This document shows positions 48,339 through 59,508 of a DNA stretch of 64,000 nt, piece after piece; the stretch's first letter is position 1, and the number at the start of each line of letters is the position of its first letter. The stretch is from Actinomycetospora sp. NBRC 106375. GTDB taxonomy: Bacteria > Actinomycetota > Actinomycetes > Mycobacteriales > Pseudonocardiaceae. Position numbers and translations under genes: made by a program. Under the pieces are notes generated by a model. The model was given only the letters and a program-made list of their open reading frames with translations, did no database searches and was not told where the DNA came from. The DNA is taken from contig NZ_BSTS01000001.1 of the NCBI RefSeq assembly GCF_030269665.1, positions 558,001 to 622,000 on the forward strand, read 5' to 3'.

Positions 48339-49849
48339 GACCGCGGGTACTGCTGCGGGGCGGTGACGCCGCAGTGGGTGCAGACCTCGGTGGGGAAGCG
48401 CTCCGGGGCATGATCGTCCGGGTCCTCCGGCGCGGTCGTCGCCGGCGTCCTCCGGGGCCGCAGCAGCACCGCCGAGAGGACCGCGCCGACCGCGAGCAGG
48501 CCGGCGGCGATCGCCATCGCGATCCGGTAGCCCGCCGCGAACGACGGCGGGTCGGTGTAGTCCTGCCCCGAGATACCGGCGACGGCGGGGATCAGCGCGA
48601 CCGCGAGCAGCCCGGCGGCGCGGGCGATCGCGTTGTTGACCCCGGAGGCGATGCCGACGTGGCGGTCGTCGGCGGCGTCGAGGACGGTCGCGGTCAGCGG
48701 TGCGACGGTGCCCGCGAGGCCGAGCCCGAACAGCGCCACCGGCGGGAGGACGTCCACGAAGTAGGACGCGTCCGGCCCGATCCGCCGCAGCAGGAGCATC
48801 GCCGTCGCCGCGAGCAGCAGCCCGATCGTCATCGGCCACCGCGGGCCGATCCGCTGCGCGAGGCGCCCCGAGCGCGCCGAGAGCACGAGCATGATGAGCG
48901 TGATCGGCAGCGTCGCCATGCCGGCCGCCAGCGGGCTGAAGCCCGCCACGACCTGCAGCTGGAGCACGACGAGCAGGAAGTTCACGCCGAGCGCCCCGTA
49001 CACGAGCAGCGTGATGATGTTCGTGCCCGTGAAGCGCGGGTTGGCGAAGAGCTCGCCGGGCACCAGCGGGGCCCGCGCACGGCGCTCGACGAGCACGAAG
49101 GCGATCAGCGCCAGCACCCCGATCGCGCCCGCGACGACGGCCGAGGCCGTCGAGCCCTCCTCCCCGGCCGCGGTGAGCGCCCACGTCAGCGCGGCGAGCC
49201 CGGCGACGGCGAGCACCGTGCCCGGGACGTCGAGGTGCGTCGCGGCCTGCGGGTCGCGGGACTCGGGGACGTGGCGCAGCGCGACGACCACCACGACGGC
49301 GGCCAGCGGCAGGTTGATGAGGAAGACCGCACGCCAGGTCCACTCGACCAGGAACCCGCCGAGGAACGGCCCGACCGCCCCGGCCACGCCGCCCAGACCG
49401 GACCACGCCCCGATGGCCGCGGCCCGGTCCTCGCCGTGGAACGACGCCGAGATCAGCGCGAGGCTGCCCGGCGTCAGCAGCGCGCCGCCGACGCCCTGCA
49501 GAGCGCGCCCGGCGATGAGCAGCTCCACCGAGGGCGCGAGCCCGCACAGCGCCGAGGCGACCGCGAACCAGACCACGCCGACCAGGAAGATCTTCCGGCG
49601 CCCGAACCGGTCGCCCAGCGACCCGCCGAGCAGGATGAGCCCGGCGAGCGTGAGCGTGTAGCCGTTGATCGTCCACTGCAGTGCGGCGAAGCTCGCGTCG
49701 AACTCCGCGCCGATCCGCTCGAGGGCGATGTTGACCACTGTCGAGTCGAGCATCGCGAGGCCCGACCCGAGCACGGTGGTCAGCAGGATCCAGCGGCCCC
49801 GGGCCGTCCCCATCCGGATGGTCTCGGCGGCCCCCGCGGTGTCGGTCAC
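48335..49849 (-). CDS. MFS exporter, DHA2 (EmrB/QacA) family, with CxxC tail
   Basis: A 504-residue 14-helix drug:proton antiporter: LDSTVVNIALERIG in helix 1, GGSLGDRFGRRKIF in loop 2-3, and GVGGALLTPGSLALI. The cytoplasmic C-terminus ends EVCTHCGVTAPQQYPRS, a knuckle-like CxxC not usual for the family. GTG 49849 is chosen from the homology start; a much longer open frame upstream is an antisense artefact. Confidence 0.87.
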   Translation of the reverse strand: MTDTAGAAETIRMGTARGRWILLTTVLGSGLAMLDSTVVNIALERIGAEFDASFAALQWTINGYTLTLAGLILLGGSLGDRFGRRKIFLVGVVWFAVASALCGLAPSVELLIAGRALQGVGGALLTPGSLALISASFHGEDRAAAIGAWSGLGGVAGAVGPFLGGFLVEWTWRAVFLINLPLAAVVVVVALRHVPESRDPQAATHLDVPGTVLAVAGLAALTWALTAAGEEGSTASAVVAGAIGVLALIAFVLVERRARAPLVPGELFANPRFTGTNIITLLVYGALGVNFLLVVLQLQVVAGFSPLAAGMATLPITLIMLVLSARSGRLAQRIGPRWPMTIGLLLAATAMLLLRRIGPDASYFVDVLPPVALFGLGLAGTVAPLTATVLDAADDRHVGIASGVNNAIARAAGLLAVALIPAVAGISGQDYTDPPSFAAGYRIAMAIAAGLLAVGAVLSAVLLRPRRTPATTAPEDPDDHAPERFPTEVCTHCGVTAPQQYPRS

Positions 49850-49963
49850 GCGATCAGCATGGCCGCCGTCGCGACGCTCGGCGAGCGCGACACCGGGGCG
49901 CGACGGGGCGTGGACGGGGCGCGGACGGGGAACGGACGGCGGCCCTACTACCGTGCCCCCATC

Positions 49964-50698
49964 GTGACGACCGGCCTCCCGACCTCGCTGCCGTCGCCCT
50001 TCGACGGCCTCGACCAGCTCAGCACCGGCCAGACGCAGGCCACGCTCGTCATCCTCGGTGGTCTCGTGGCCCTGCTCGTCGTCGCCGTTCACGGCAGCTG
50101 GCGGCTCGCCCGCAACGTCGTCACGATCGCGCACGAGGGCGGGCACGCCCTGGTCGCGATCCTCTCCGGGCGCACGCTGACCCGGATCCTCCTGCACTCC
50201 GACACCTCCGGCGTCACCGTCTCGAAGGGACGCCGTGACGGGCCGGGCATGGTCGCCACCGCCGCCGCCGGCTACGCGACGCCGCCGCTGCTCGGGATCG
50301 GCGCGTCGGTGCTGGTGGCCGCCGACGCGATCTCGGCGATGCTGGTCGTCGCCGTGGTCCTGCTGCTCGCGACGCTGATCCTCATCCGCAACGCCTACGG
50401 CGTGCTCTCGGTGGTGCTCACCGGCGCGGTGTTCGTCGTCGTCGCCGCGTACGGGTCGGCGAACGTCCAGTACGGCTTCGCCTGCTTCGTGACCTGGTTC
50501 CTCATCATCGGTGGTCTGCGCACCGTGATGGAGGTGCAGCGCAAGCGGTCCCGCCGCCGCGCGCCGGACTCCGACGCCGACCAGCTCGAACGCCTCACCG
50601 GGGTCCCGGGCGGGATCTGGGTGGCGATGTTCGCGCTGGTCGGGGTGTTCGCGCTGATCGGCGCGGGGCGCCTGCTCGTGGTCTGGCCGCCGGTCTAA
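49964..50698 (+). CDS. M50 family membrane metallopeptidase (M50B-like)
   Basis: A 244-residue integral membrane protein with about six helices and the zinc motif HEGGH in TIAHEGGHALVAI, within the second hydrophobic region. M50B proteins cleave within the membrane or are structural relatives. GTG 49964 is preceded by a TACCGT hexamer 9 nt upstream. Stops overlap with the convergent Fe-S gene. Confidence 0.8.
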   Translation: MTTGLPTSLPSPFDGLDQLSTGQTQATLVILGGLVALLVVAVHGSWRLARNVVTIAHEGGHALVAILSGRTLTRILLHSDTSGVTVSKGRRDGPGMVATAAAGYATPPLLGIGASVLVAADAISAMLVVAVVLLLATLILIRNAYGVLSVVLTGAVFVVVAAYGSANVQYGFACFVTWFLIIGGLRTVMEVQRKRSRRRAPDSDADQLERLTGVPGGIWVAMFALVGVFALIGAGRLLVVWPPV

Positions 50699-51516
50699 CG
50701 GGCCGCCCGACGACCCGGCTGCAGCACGCAGTCGCCGCACTTCCCGCCACCGGGCACCTGGTAGTAGAGGCAGCACGTGGTGCGCGCGAACCCGAGGCCG
50801 CTGGGGTGGTCGGGATCGGCGACGAAGCTCCCGAGCCCGGCGAAGGGCGGCTGGGCGAGCACGCCGCGGGCAAGGGCGAGGGCGGCGTCGTGGAGGTCCG
50901 GGCGCGCGGAGCCCAGCACCCGCACGGCCCCGCCGAGGGCCCCCGCGGCGTTGCCCCACAGCACGCGCTCGGAGACCGACGCCCGCGCCCGCATGGCCGC
51001 CACGACCGGCGCGACGTGGTCCTCGGCCAGCGCCCGGGCGAGGGCGGCGGCCGTCTCCGGCTCGTCCGGCGCCCCGAGCAGGACGCCGTCGAGCCGCTCC
51101 GGGTCCGCCCACAGCGGCATCGGCCCGCCCGGCCAGGCCCGCGCGTGCAGGACGGACGTCGGGGAGAGGGCGGGCAGGACGCCCTGGGCCGCCGCGGCGA
51201 GCAGGACCGAGAGCGACCGCGACGCCAGCGACTGCCCCAGCAGCGACGCCGCCACGCGACGGGGCGCGCCGAGGCCCGCGGCCACCTGCTCGAGCCGGTC
51301 GGCGAGCGGGTCGGCGCCCTGCTCGGGGACGGCGAGAAAGCGCGCGAGCGGTCGCCACGAGGGGTCGGCCGCCTCGACGTCGCGGGTCGAGATCGCGAAG
51401 AACCCGTCGACCGCGTCGCAGGCCGCGAGGACCGTCCGGACACGGTCGGGCCCGGCGTTCGGGGCAGCACCCGCCCCGGGGATGTTCCTCCGTCGGCCGG
51501 TCGTCCCGCTGCTCAC
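50695..51516 (-). CDS. FhuF-like (2Fe-2S) ferric reductase family protein
   Basis: A 273-residue protein whose C-terminus carries the FhuF cluster motif: CC in TTCCLYY, then CGDC after ten residues, followed by a short basic tail. Such proteins reduce ferric siderophores in the cytoplasm. No siderophore transporter is nearby. GTG at 51516; the first 25 residues are low-complexity. Confidence 0.8.
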   Translation of the reverse strand: MSSGTTGRRRNIPGAGAAPNAGPDRVRTVLAACDAVDGFFAISTRDVEAADPSWRPLARFLAVPEQGADPLADRLEQVAAGLGAPRRVAASLLGQSLASRSLSVLLAAAAQGVLPALSPTSVLHARAWPGGPMPLWADPERLDGVLLGAPDEPETAAALARALAEDHVAPVVAAMRARASVSERVLWGNAAGALGGAVRVLGSARPDLHDAALALARGVLAQPPFAGLGSFVADPDHPSGLGFARTTCCLYYQVPGGGKCGDCVLQPGRRAAR

Positions 51517-51524
51517 GGTGAACC

Positions 51525-51869
51525 ATGCTGGCGGACGTGACCGCCGCGAGCACGGGCGGCCGACCCCGCAGACCCGTTCGGCCCGCCCGCCCCCGCCGTC
51601 CCGCCCGGCCTCCCCGCCTCACGTTCTGGGTCGATCGCGGCGGCACCCTCGGCCCGACCCTGCTCCGCTACGACCCCCGGGGTTCCGGCGTCCACCGGGG
51701 CGCCCGGCTGGGGGTCGACGGTCGGTGGCACGCCAGCACCCAGCCCGAGGAGCTCTGGTGGACCGGTCGGGGCACGGCCGAGGAGATCGGCCTCGACGAG
51801 GCCCGGCGCATCGCCCGTGATCTGGGCCTCGGTGACGCCGACCTCCGCGACCCCCACGTCCTGCCGTGA
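51525..51869 (+). CDS. Small basic protein of unknown function
   Basis: A 114-residue frame from ATG 51525: a Pro/Arg-rich start ([15 protein letters not shown]), then LTFWVDRGGTLGPTLLRYDP and an ordered acidic C-terminus ending DPHVLP. The coding bias is consistent with translation. It is divergent from the FhuF-like gene with an 8-bp gap. No family recognised. Confidence 0.5.
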   Translation: MLADVTAASTGGRPRRPVRPARPRRPARPPRLTFWVDRGGTLGPTLLRYDPRGSGVHRGARLGVDGRWHASTQPEELWWTGRGTAEEIGLDEARRIARDLGLGDADLRDPHVLP

Positions 51870-51883
51870 CGCCGGCGGTCACG

Positions 51884-51926
51884 CCGTCATCACCCCGTCA
51901 TCACCCCGTCATCACCCCGTCATCAC
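51884..51926. repeat. Four tandem copies of an 11-bp unit
   Basis: CCGTCATCACC is repeated three times in full and once to ten bases, between the small basic protein and the acidic repeat protein. The copies are identical, implying recent slippage. Confidence 0.9.
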
Positions 51927-51987
51927 GCCGGGGCATCCACGATCCGTGCTGCGGAGGTCAATGCTCCGCCGTTCGGTCCCGTTCCGT

Positions 51988-51993
51988 TAGGTT
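51988..51993 (+). promoter_or_regulatory. -10 element TAGGTT, leaderless promoter
   Basis: CGTCGCC (7 nt) lies between TAGGTT and the ATG at 52001, and there is no SD. Confidence 0.5.
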
Positions 51994-52000
51994 CGTCGCC

Positions 52001-53731
52001 ATGCTCGACTCCGGCGCCCGACTCGCCGCCGCCTTCCTCCCCGCGGGCGTGCCGATCATCGTCGGTCTCGTGGTGGCCGTGCTGCGCCGCCGCGAGCTGC
52101 CCGCCGTCTCGGGCCCGGCCATCGCCGGCCTGGCGGTGCAGCTGGTCGCCCTGCTGATCCCGGCGTACCTCATCGCCGAGGCGACGCTGCACCTGTTCGG
52201 CCTGGCGCCGGAGTCGCTGGCGTCCGTCGCGAGCGCGCTCGGCCTCCTCGCGATCGTGCTGCAGGTGGTGTCCTGGACGCTGATCCTCATCGCCCTGTTC
52301 CGACGCCTGCCGAAGAAGCCCGAGGACCGCACGCCGACCGGCCGGCACGCCCTCGTCGACGACCGCGGCGACCAGGTGGTCGCCGAGGCCGGCACCACGC
52401 TGCTCCCGGTCGGCGCGGCCGCCGCCGGCGCAGGCGCCGGGATCGGCCTCGGCGCGGCCGCGACCCGGCCCGCCGGCCCGCCCTCGCCGGGCATGCCCGT
52501 GGCCCCGCACGGCACCCCGCCCTGGGGCACGGGGCCCGCGGCCTCCCCGCCGGCCGGGACGCCCTCGCGCCCCGTCCCGTCGTTCCCGATCCCTCAGGCC
52601 GGTGACGAGGAGCACGACGACCACGCGGACACCGAGACCTTCGCCGCGGTGACCGAGGCCGGGGCCGCTCCTGACGAGGAGGTCGCCGAGCCGGCCTCCG
52701 AGCCAGCCTCCGAGCCGGACGTCGAGTCGCCCGAGGTGTCGGCGGAGGAGTCGACCGAGGAGGCCGACGGGCGGCTCCACGACCCCGACGCCGACCGCTA
52801 CCCCGGCTACCTGCAGGGCTCGGGACGCGGCGGCGTCGTCCCGCCGCCCCCGGCCGCGCCCGAGGAGGACGAGACCACCGAGTACCCGGGATACCTCCAG
52901 GGCGACGCGGCGTCCAGGGACGGTGAGTCGGCCGAGGACGCCGCAGCCGAGGAGGGCGCCGAGGGTCCTGGAGACGCTGCGGAAACCGAAGCATCTCCAT
53001 CGGCTCCGGGCGCGCGCGCCGCGGCCGGGGAGGACGGCGAAGATGCCGGAGATGCTTCGGGACCCGGAGCATCGCCGTCGGCTCCGGACGCGCGGGCCGC
53101 GGCCGGGAGGAACGCCGAGGTCCCGGGCAAGGCTTCGGGAACCGAAGCATCTGCGTCGGCTCCTGCCGCGAGGCCCGGCGGCCCCGCCGGTGCCGCCGGC
53201 TCCGCCACCGGGTCCGCCGCCGGCACGCGGCCCGTGACGGCGGCCGCGACCTTCGTGCCGGGGCGCTCCGCCGCCGACGCCACGCCCGCCAGCTCCACGC
53301 CGGGCAGCTCCACGCCCGGCAGCTCCACGCCCGGCAACGCCGCACCCGGTAACTCCACGTCCGCCAGCACCGGGACCGGCGGTCAGGACGCCGGTGCGGC
53401 CCCCGCCCACGGGACGGACGGCGCGGACGAGGCCCACGCTCGCGAGGACGCCGACGACGCCGACGCCGACGCCGACGAGACCGGCGACGGCGCGGACGTC
53501 ACCGGCGACCCCGAGGACCACGACACCGACACGTCTGAAGCCCAGGACGGCGCCGACGACGCCGACGCCGCGGGCCCGGACGACGACGGGGCCGACGCGG
53601 GCGGCGGAGCGCCGAGCCGGCCGGGCACCTCGCCCACCCCGCCGACGTCGCGGGGCGGCCACCCGTGGTTCGACCCGGACGGCGTCGCGGCTCAGGACGC
53701 CCGGGTCCCCCGGTCGCCCGAGCACCGCTGA
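52001..53731 (+). CDS. Membrane protein with long acidic repeat-rich tail
   Basis: A 576-residue protein with three hydrophobic helices in the first about 105 residues, then an about 470-residue disordered tail rich in Asp, Glu, Ala, Pro and Ser. The tail contains two YPGYLQG motifs, three imperfect copies of a SPSAPxARAAAG module and a run of SSTPG units. The last residues (GHPWFDPDGV) look ordered. No enzyme domain recognised; scaffold or surface-layer functions are possible. The 3' end overlaps the convergent ureD by 40 bp. Confidence 0.65.
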   Translation: MLDSGARLAAAFLPAGVPIIVGLVVAVLRRRELPAVSGPAIAGLAVQLVALLIPAYLIAEATLHLFGLAPESLASVASALGLLAIVLQVVSWTLILIALFRRLPKKPEDRTPTGRHALVDDRGDQVVAEAGTTLLPVGAAAAGAGAGIGLGAAATRPAGPPSPGMPVAPHGTPPWGTGPAASPPAGTPSRPVPSFPIPQAGDEEHDDHADTETFAAVTEAGAAPDEEVAEPASEPASEPDVESPEVSAEESTEEADGRLHDPDADRYPGYLQGSGRGGVVPPPPAAPEEDETTEYPGYLQGDAASRDGESAEDAAAEEGAEGPGDAAETEASPSAPGARAAAGEDGEDAGDASGPGASPSAPDARAAAGRNAEVPGKASGTEASASAPAARPGGPAGAAGSATGSAAGTRPVTAAATFVPGRSAADATPASSTPGSSTPGSSTPGNAAPGNSTSASTGTGGQDAGAAPAHGTDGADEAHAREDADDADADADETGDGADVTGDPEDHDTDTSEAQDGADDADAAGPDDDGADAGGGAPSRPGTSPTPPTSRGGHPWFDPDGVAAQDARVPRSPEHR

Positions 53732-54438
53732 GCCGACAGAGCCCCCAGAGCCCCGTCCAGCACCCCGGACACCGCCCGGGGCGTGCCGAGCGCCGTCAGC
53801 AGGGAGCCCGGCCCGGCGAGCGGGCTGCGCGCCCAGAGGACGTCCGAGCCGCCACCGGTCGCGTCGTCGCCCGCGACGTCCGGGCCGGCGCGCAGGACCG
53901 TCCCCACCGACCGGGCGCCGGCGGTGCCGCCCGGTCCGGTCAGGGCGGGGTCGGCGCCGTCGAGGTGCGTGGTGGTGACGAGCAACGGGCGGCCGCCGAC
54001 CCGCACGTCGAGGGTGCTGGCGACGCGCCCGCCGTCCTGCCCGGCGCGGCCGAGCACGACCTGCTCGACGACGGTCGCCGCGGCGTCCGCGGCGAGGTCG
54101 AGGCGCAGGCGGACGTCCCACGCCGCGCCGTCGATGACGACGGTGGGCTCCGGGCGCCAGACGAGGCTCCCGCCGTCCGCCACGCTCGCGGTCACGACGA
54201 ACGTCGCCGCGGCGCCGGGCTCGCGGCCGGGCTGCACGACCGTGGCGGCGGCGCTGCGGAGCTCCAGGTGCTGGCCGGGCCCGACGACGACCTCGAGGCC
54301 CAGCTCGTCGCCGCCGAGCGGGCCCCCGCCGACCTGGACGAGGTGCACCCGTGCCGTCCCGGTGCGCCGGAGGACGACCGGCGGGCGGGAGGTCCACGTG
54401 ACGCGCCCGGCGTCGACGGCCAGGTGGGCCGGGATCAC
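53692..54438 (-). CDS. ureD: Urease accessory protein UreD
   Basis: A 248-residue Ure[22 protein letters not shown] near the start and [16 protein letters not shown] in the centre are family features. UreD scaffolds UreF and UreG on apo-urease during nickel loading. The GTG overlaps the ureG stop. Last gene of the urease operon; the 3' end runs 40 bp into the convergent gene. Confidence 0.9.
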   Translation of the reverse strand: MIPAHLAVDAGRVTWTSRPPVVLRRTGTARVHLVQVGGGPLGGDELGLEVVVGPGQHLELRSAAATVVQPGREPGAAATFVVTASVADGGSLVWRPEPTVVIDGAAWDVRLRLDLAADAAATVVEQVVLGRAGQDGGRVASTLDVRVGGRPLLVTTTHLDGADPALTGPGGTAGARSVGTVLRAGPDVAGDDATGGGSDVLWARSPLAGPGSLLTALGTPRAVSGVLDGALGALSAQRCSGDRGTRAS

Positions 54439-55109
54439 GCCGCGGGGGCCCGCGCGGCGACGCGGGCGCGCACCCAGTCGGCGATCTCGGTGACCTCGGG
54501 TCGGGTGCGCACCGAGGTCAGCACGGTCGGGCGGCCCTCGCGCACGCGGGCGGCGTCGGCGGCCATCCGGTCGACGTCGGCGCCGACGAGCGGGGCGAGG
54601 TCGATCTTGTTGACGACCAGCAGATCGGCGCCGGCGACGCCCGGCCCGCCCTTGCGCGGCACGTCGTCCCCGCCGGCGGTGTCGACCACGAAGATCTGGC
54701 GGTCGACGAGGCCGTAGCTGAACGTCGCGGTGAGGTTGTCGCCGCCGGACTCGACGAGCACGAGGTCGGGGTCGAAGCGGGCGGTGAGGTCCTCGACGGC
54801 GTCGAGGTTGGCGGTGATGTCGTCGCGGATCGCGGTGTGCGGGCAGCAGCCGGTGCGCACGGCGACGATCCGGTCGGGGTCGAGGACGGCCTCGCGGCGC
54901 AGGAAGTCGGCGTCCTCGGTGGTGTAGATGTCGTTGGTGACGACGGCGACCGAGAGCTCGTCGCGCAGCGCCCGACACAGGGCGGCGGTCAGCGCCGTCT
55001 TCCCGCAGCCGACCGGCCCGCCGATGCCGATCCGCACGGCGTGGTCGTGGCGGTGGGGCACGTCGACCGCTCCCCCGGAGAGGTCCGTCTCGTGCAGCTC
55101 ATGACGCAA
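54435..55109 (-). CDS. ureG: Urease accessory GTPase UreG
   Basis: A 224-residue SIMIBI GTPase: P-loop [11 protein letters not shown], switch [12 protein letters not shown], the nickel/zinc-binding CPH in [19 protein letters not shown] and NKIDL. A His-rich N-terminus (HRHDH) can bind nickel. No ATG or GTG precedes homology, so TTG 55109, inside the end of ureF, is taken; GTG at VPHRHDHA is the alternative. Confidence 0.92.
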   Translation of the reverse strand: MRHELHETDLSGGAVDVPHRHDHAVRIGIGGPVGCGKTALTAALCRALRDELSVAVVTNDIYTTEDADFLRREAVLDPDRIVAVRTGCCPHTAIRDDITANLDAVEDLTARFDPDLVLVESGGDNLTATFSYGLVDRQIFVVDTAGGDDVPRKGGPGVAGADLLVVNKIDLAPLVGADVDRMAADAARVREGRPTVLTSVRTRPEVTEIADWVRARVAARAPAA

Positions 55110-55839
55110 AGAGGGCTCCCTCGGCTCGGGCGTGGAGGACGGCGAGCACCTCGGGACGCGGGGTGGTCGCGGCGGGCAGGAGGTCGGGGTCGTCGGCGCT
55201 CGCCGCGGCGGCACCGGCCGCGGCGGCCCGCGCGACCGTCGGCACGGCGGCCTCGAGCGCGCGGGCGTGGACGCCGGCCAGGGCGAGCGGGTCGAGACCG
55301 AGCAGGCGCACCGCGGCGGTGGTGGCCTGGCCGACGAGGTGGTGCACGGCGAGCGCGGCGGCGTCGTCGGGGCCCGCGCCGGCGGCGGCCGTCGCGACGC
55401 CGAGGACCAGCGCCTGGTGCGGGCGCGCACCCAGACCGTCGAGGCTGGCCTCGGGCCAGACCCGGCGCACGGTGCGCACGAGCGCCCGCCCCTGCGCCCG
55501 CGACACCTCGCGCAGCGCGGCGACCGGGGTCCGCGCGTCGAGCGCGTCCTCCCAGCGCGCCCACCCCGGCGCGCCCGCCGGGAGCGAGGGACGCCCTGGC
55601 TGCGCCCCACGCGGCGAGGGTGACCCTCGCTCCTCCCCCGCCAGCGCGCACGCCGCCGCCGCGCACGCCGCGGCGACGAGACCCGTGGTGGGCACGCGGG
55701 CCGCGAGGAAGGCCGCAAGGTCCGGCGGGCCGGTCACGTCACCGTGCCGCACGGCCTCCTCGACGCCACCGGAGTGGGCGTGCCCGCCGGTGGGCAGGCG
55801 GGAGTCGGCGAGCAGCAGCAGGCCGGGCGCGAGGGTCAC
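55099..55839 (-). CDS. ureF: Urease accessory protein UreF
   Basis: A 246-residue all-helical protein: [24 protein letters not shown] is the UreF N-terminal signature. It couples UreG GTP hydrolysis to nickel insertion. An Arg/Gly/Pro-rich insertion at nt 55560-55630 lengthens one loop. The GTG overlaps the ogt stop by 4 bp. Confidence 0.9.
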   Translation of the reverse strand: MTLAPGLLLLADSRLPTGGHAHSGGVEEAVRHGDVTGPPDLAAFLAARVPTTGLVAAACAAAACALAGEERGSPSPRGAQPGRPSLPAGAPGWARWEDALDARTPVAALREVSRAQGRALVRTVRRVWPEASLDGLGARPHQALVLGVATAAAGAGPDDAAALAVHHLVGQATTAAVRLLGLDPLALAGVHARALEAAVPTVARAAAAGAAAASADDPDLLPAATTPRPEVLAVLHARAEGALFAS

Positions 55840-56330
55840 AGGGTGAGCACCCCCGTCTCGAGGTCGAGCAGCGCGCGCTTGCGCTCCGTGCCGCCGCCGT
55901 AGCCCGTGAGCGCGCCCGTGGACCCGACCACCCGGTGGCAGGGCACGACGATGCTGATCGGGTTGCGGCCGTTGGCGAGCCCGACCGCGCGGGAGGCCGA
56001 CGGCGCCCCGATCGACGCCGCGAGCTCGCCGTAGGTCGAGGTGGCGCCGTACGGGATCTCCCGCAGCGCCGCCCACACCCGCTCCTGGAACGCCGTCCCC
56101 CGCAGGGCCAGCGGCAGGTCGAAGTCCTTCAGGTCGCCCGCGAAGTACGCCGCGAGCTGCTCGCGCACCGCGGGCAGGCCGTCGTCGTCGCGCGGGCCCA
56201 GCGTCTCGGCCGCGGGGCCGTGGCGGTGGTCGGTCATGTAGAGCCCGGAGAGCACGCCGTCGTCGGCGCGCAACGTCAGGGGACCGAGCGGGCTCGCGGT
56301 CACCGTGTGGGAGGTCGTCACGCGCTCCAT
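55836..56330 (-). CDS. ogt: Methylated-DNA--protein-cysteine methyltransferase (Ogt), copy 2, inside the urease operon
   Basis: A 164-residue Ogt with the active-site PCHRV in NPISIVVPCHRVVGS and YGATSTYGELAASIGAPSASRAVG before it. It sits between ureC and ureF, 17 bp after one and overlapping the other by 4 bp, so it must be translated from the urease mRNA. The link between DNA alkyl repair and urease is unexplained. Compared with copy 1 the C-terminus is regular (GYGGGTERKRALLDLE). Confidence 0.92.
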   Translation of the reverse strand: MERVTTSHTVTASPLGPLTLRADDGVLSGLYMTDHRHGPAAETLGPRDDDGLPAVREQLAAYFAGDLKDFDLPLALRGTAFQERVWAALREIPYGATSTYGELAASIGAPSASRAVGLANGRNPISIVVPCHRVVGSTGALTGYGGGTERKRALLDLETGVLTL

Positions 56331-56347
56331 GGAAGCAGCACCCCCCG

Positions 56348-58396
<2,049 letters not shown>

Positions 58397-58428
58397 GGTC
58401 GAGCTCCGCTGCGCTCCGTCTCCCGGGC

Positions 58429-58731
58429 TCATGCGATCGGGTCGTGCACGGTGACGAGCTTGGTGCCGTCCGGGAACGTCGCCTCGACCGCGACCGTCGG
58501 CAGCATCTCGGGCACGCCGTCCATGACGTCCTCGCGGGTGAGGACCTTCTGCCCGTCGCTCATGAGGTCGGCGACGCTGCGACCGTCGCGGGCCCCTTCG
58601 AGGATCCAGGAGGTCAGCAGCGCCACCGTCTCGGGGTGGTTGAGCCGCAGTCCCCGGGCGCGGCGGTCGCGGGCGAGGCCCGCGGCGACGTGCACCAGGA
58701 GCTTCTCCTGCTCGTGGGGGGACAGCAGCAC
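58429..58731 (-). CDS. ureA: Urease gamma subunit
   Basis: Exactly 100 residues from GTG 58731, the standard UreA length: [18 protein letters not shown], then [21 protein letters not shown] and [25 protein letters not shown] (58737-58741) lies 5 nt upstream and decides this start over GTG 58746. It is first in the operon. Confidence 0.92.
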   Translation of the reverse strand: MLLSPHEQEKLLVHVAAGLARDRRARGLRLNHPETVALLTSWILEGARDGRSVADLMSDGQKVLTREDVMDGVPEMLPTVAVEATFPDGTKLVTVHDPIA

Positions 58732-58783
58732 GGGGACCTCCGGCACGGCGGGGAGAGCAGCAGGGTCAGCGGCGGGTCACCGC

Positions 58784-58815
58784 ACGCTAGGCGCCCCGTG
58801 TTACCGGGATGTTGA
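58784..58815 (-). promoter_or_regulatory. Urease operon promoter with GlnR-like box
   Basis: On the minus strand TAGCGT (58789-58784) is a good -10. TCAAC-N6-GTAAC (58815-58800) lies just upstream and resembles the half-site spacing of GlnR boxes (GTnAC-N6-GAAAC). Nitrogen control of urease by GlnR is known in actinomycetes. The match is imperfect. Confidence 0.35.
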
Positions 58816-58816
58816 A

Positions 58817-59398
58817 TCACACGACGAACGCGAGGAGCAGCACGGCCACGCCGGCGGGCACGTCGAGCGCCACGCAGGCCTCGGCCAGCGACGGCGAGAC
58901 GTCGCCACGGTGGCTGCGCAGGTGCCAGAGATCCCACGCCCCGTGCCCGAGGAGGGCGAGCGCCGCGACGGCGAGTCCGGGCCCGGGCGGGACGCTGAGG
59001 GCCACCAGGACGAGAGCTCCGTAGAGCACCAGGCCCGCCGTCTGGCGGGCCAGTGCCGGGCGTGCGGCACCGCGCACGATCCCGACGCCCACCAGCACCA
59101 CGGCGGCCACCCCGTTGGTCAGCAGCGGCGGGACGTCGAGCAGCCGCGACGCCACGACCAGCCCGGTCCCGACCAGGCACCACGCCCAGGCCATCCAGGG
59201 CCGGGAGAAGGCGACGGCGGCGAGGTAGCAGGACACGGCGATCGCGACCCCGACCGCGACGTCGTCGGGCCCGAGCGGGCCGGTCAGCACGATCGCGGCG
59301 GCGGCGAGGAGCCCGACCGCGATCGGCCAGCGGCGCCGGAGGACGGCCGGCACGCGGTGGAGGCGGGTGGGGCGGGCGGTGGTGCTGTGGGTGCTCAC
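58817..59398 (-). CDS. Multi-pass membrane protein of unknown function
   Basis: A 193-residue protein with about six hydrophobic helices (WPIAVGLLAAAAIVL, VAVGVAIAVSCYLAAV, LLGHGAWDLWHLRS) from GTG 59398. It is separated from ureA by 85 bp containing the urease promoter, so it is transcribed separately. A small-molecule channel or scaffold cannot be distinguished; no family assigned. Confidence 0.6.
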   Translation of the reverse strand: MSTHSTTARPTRLHRVPAVLRRRWPIAVGLLAAAAIVLTGPLGPDDVAVGVAIAVSCYLAAVAFSRPWMAWAWCLVGTGLVVASRLLDVPPLLTNGVAAVVLVGVGIVRGAARPALARQTAGLVLYGALVLVALSVPPGPGLAVAALALLGHGAWDLWHLRSHRGDVSPSLAEACVALDVPAGVAVLLLAFVV

Positions 59399-59495
59399 GG
59401 CCGCGACGATGGACCCGCGACGAATACCCCCGGGGCGTATCCGACAGGCTGGTCCGGATTCCTGCGCACCCCGTCCGGACGGACCGGCCCGGCGC

Positions 59496-59501
59496 TAGGC
59501 T
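59496..59501 (+). promoter_or_regulatory. -10 element TAGGCT, leaderless promoter of the GlxA-like regulator
   Basis: GCGGGCC (7 nt) separates TAGGCT from GTG 59509, the same layout as at 10735. Confidence 0.5.
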
Positions 59502-59508
59502 GCGGGCC

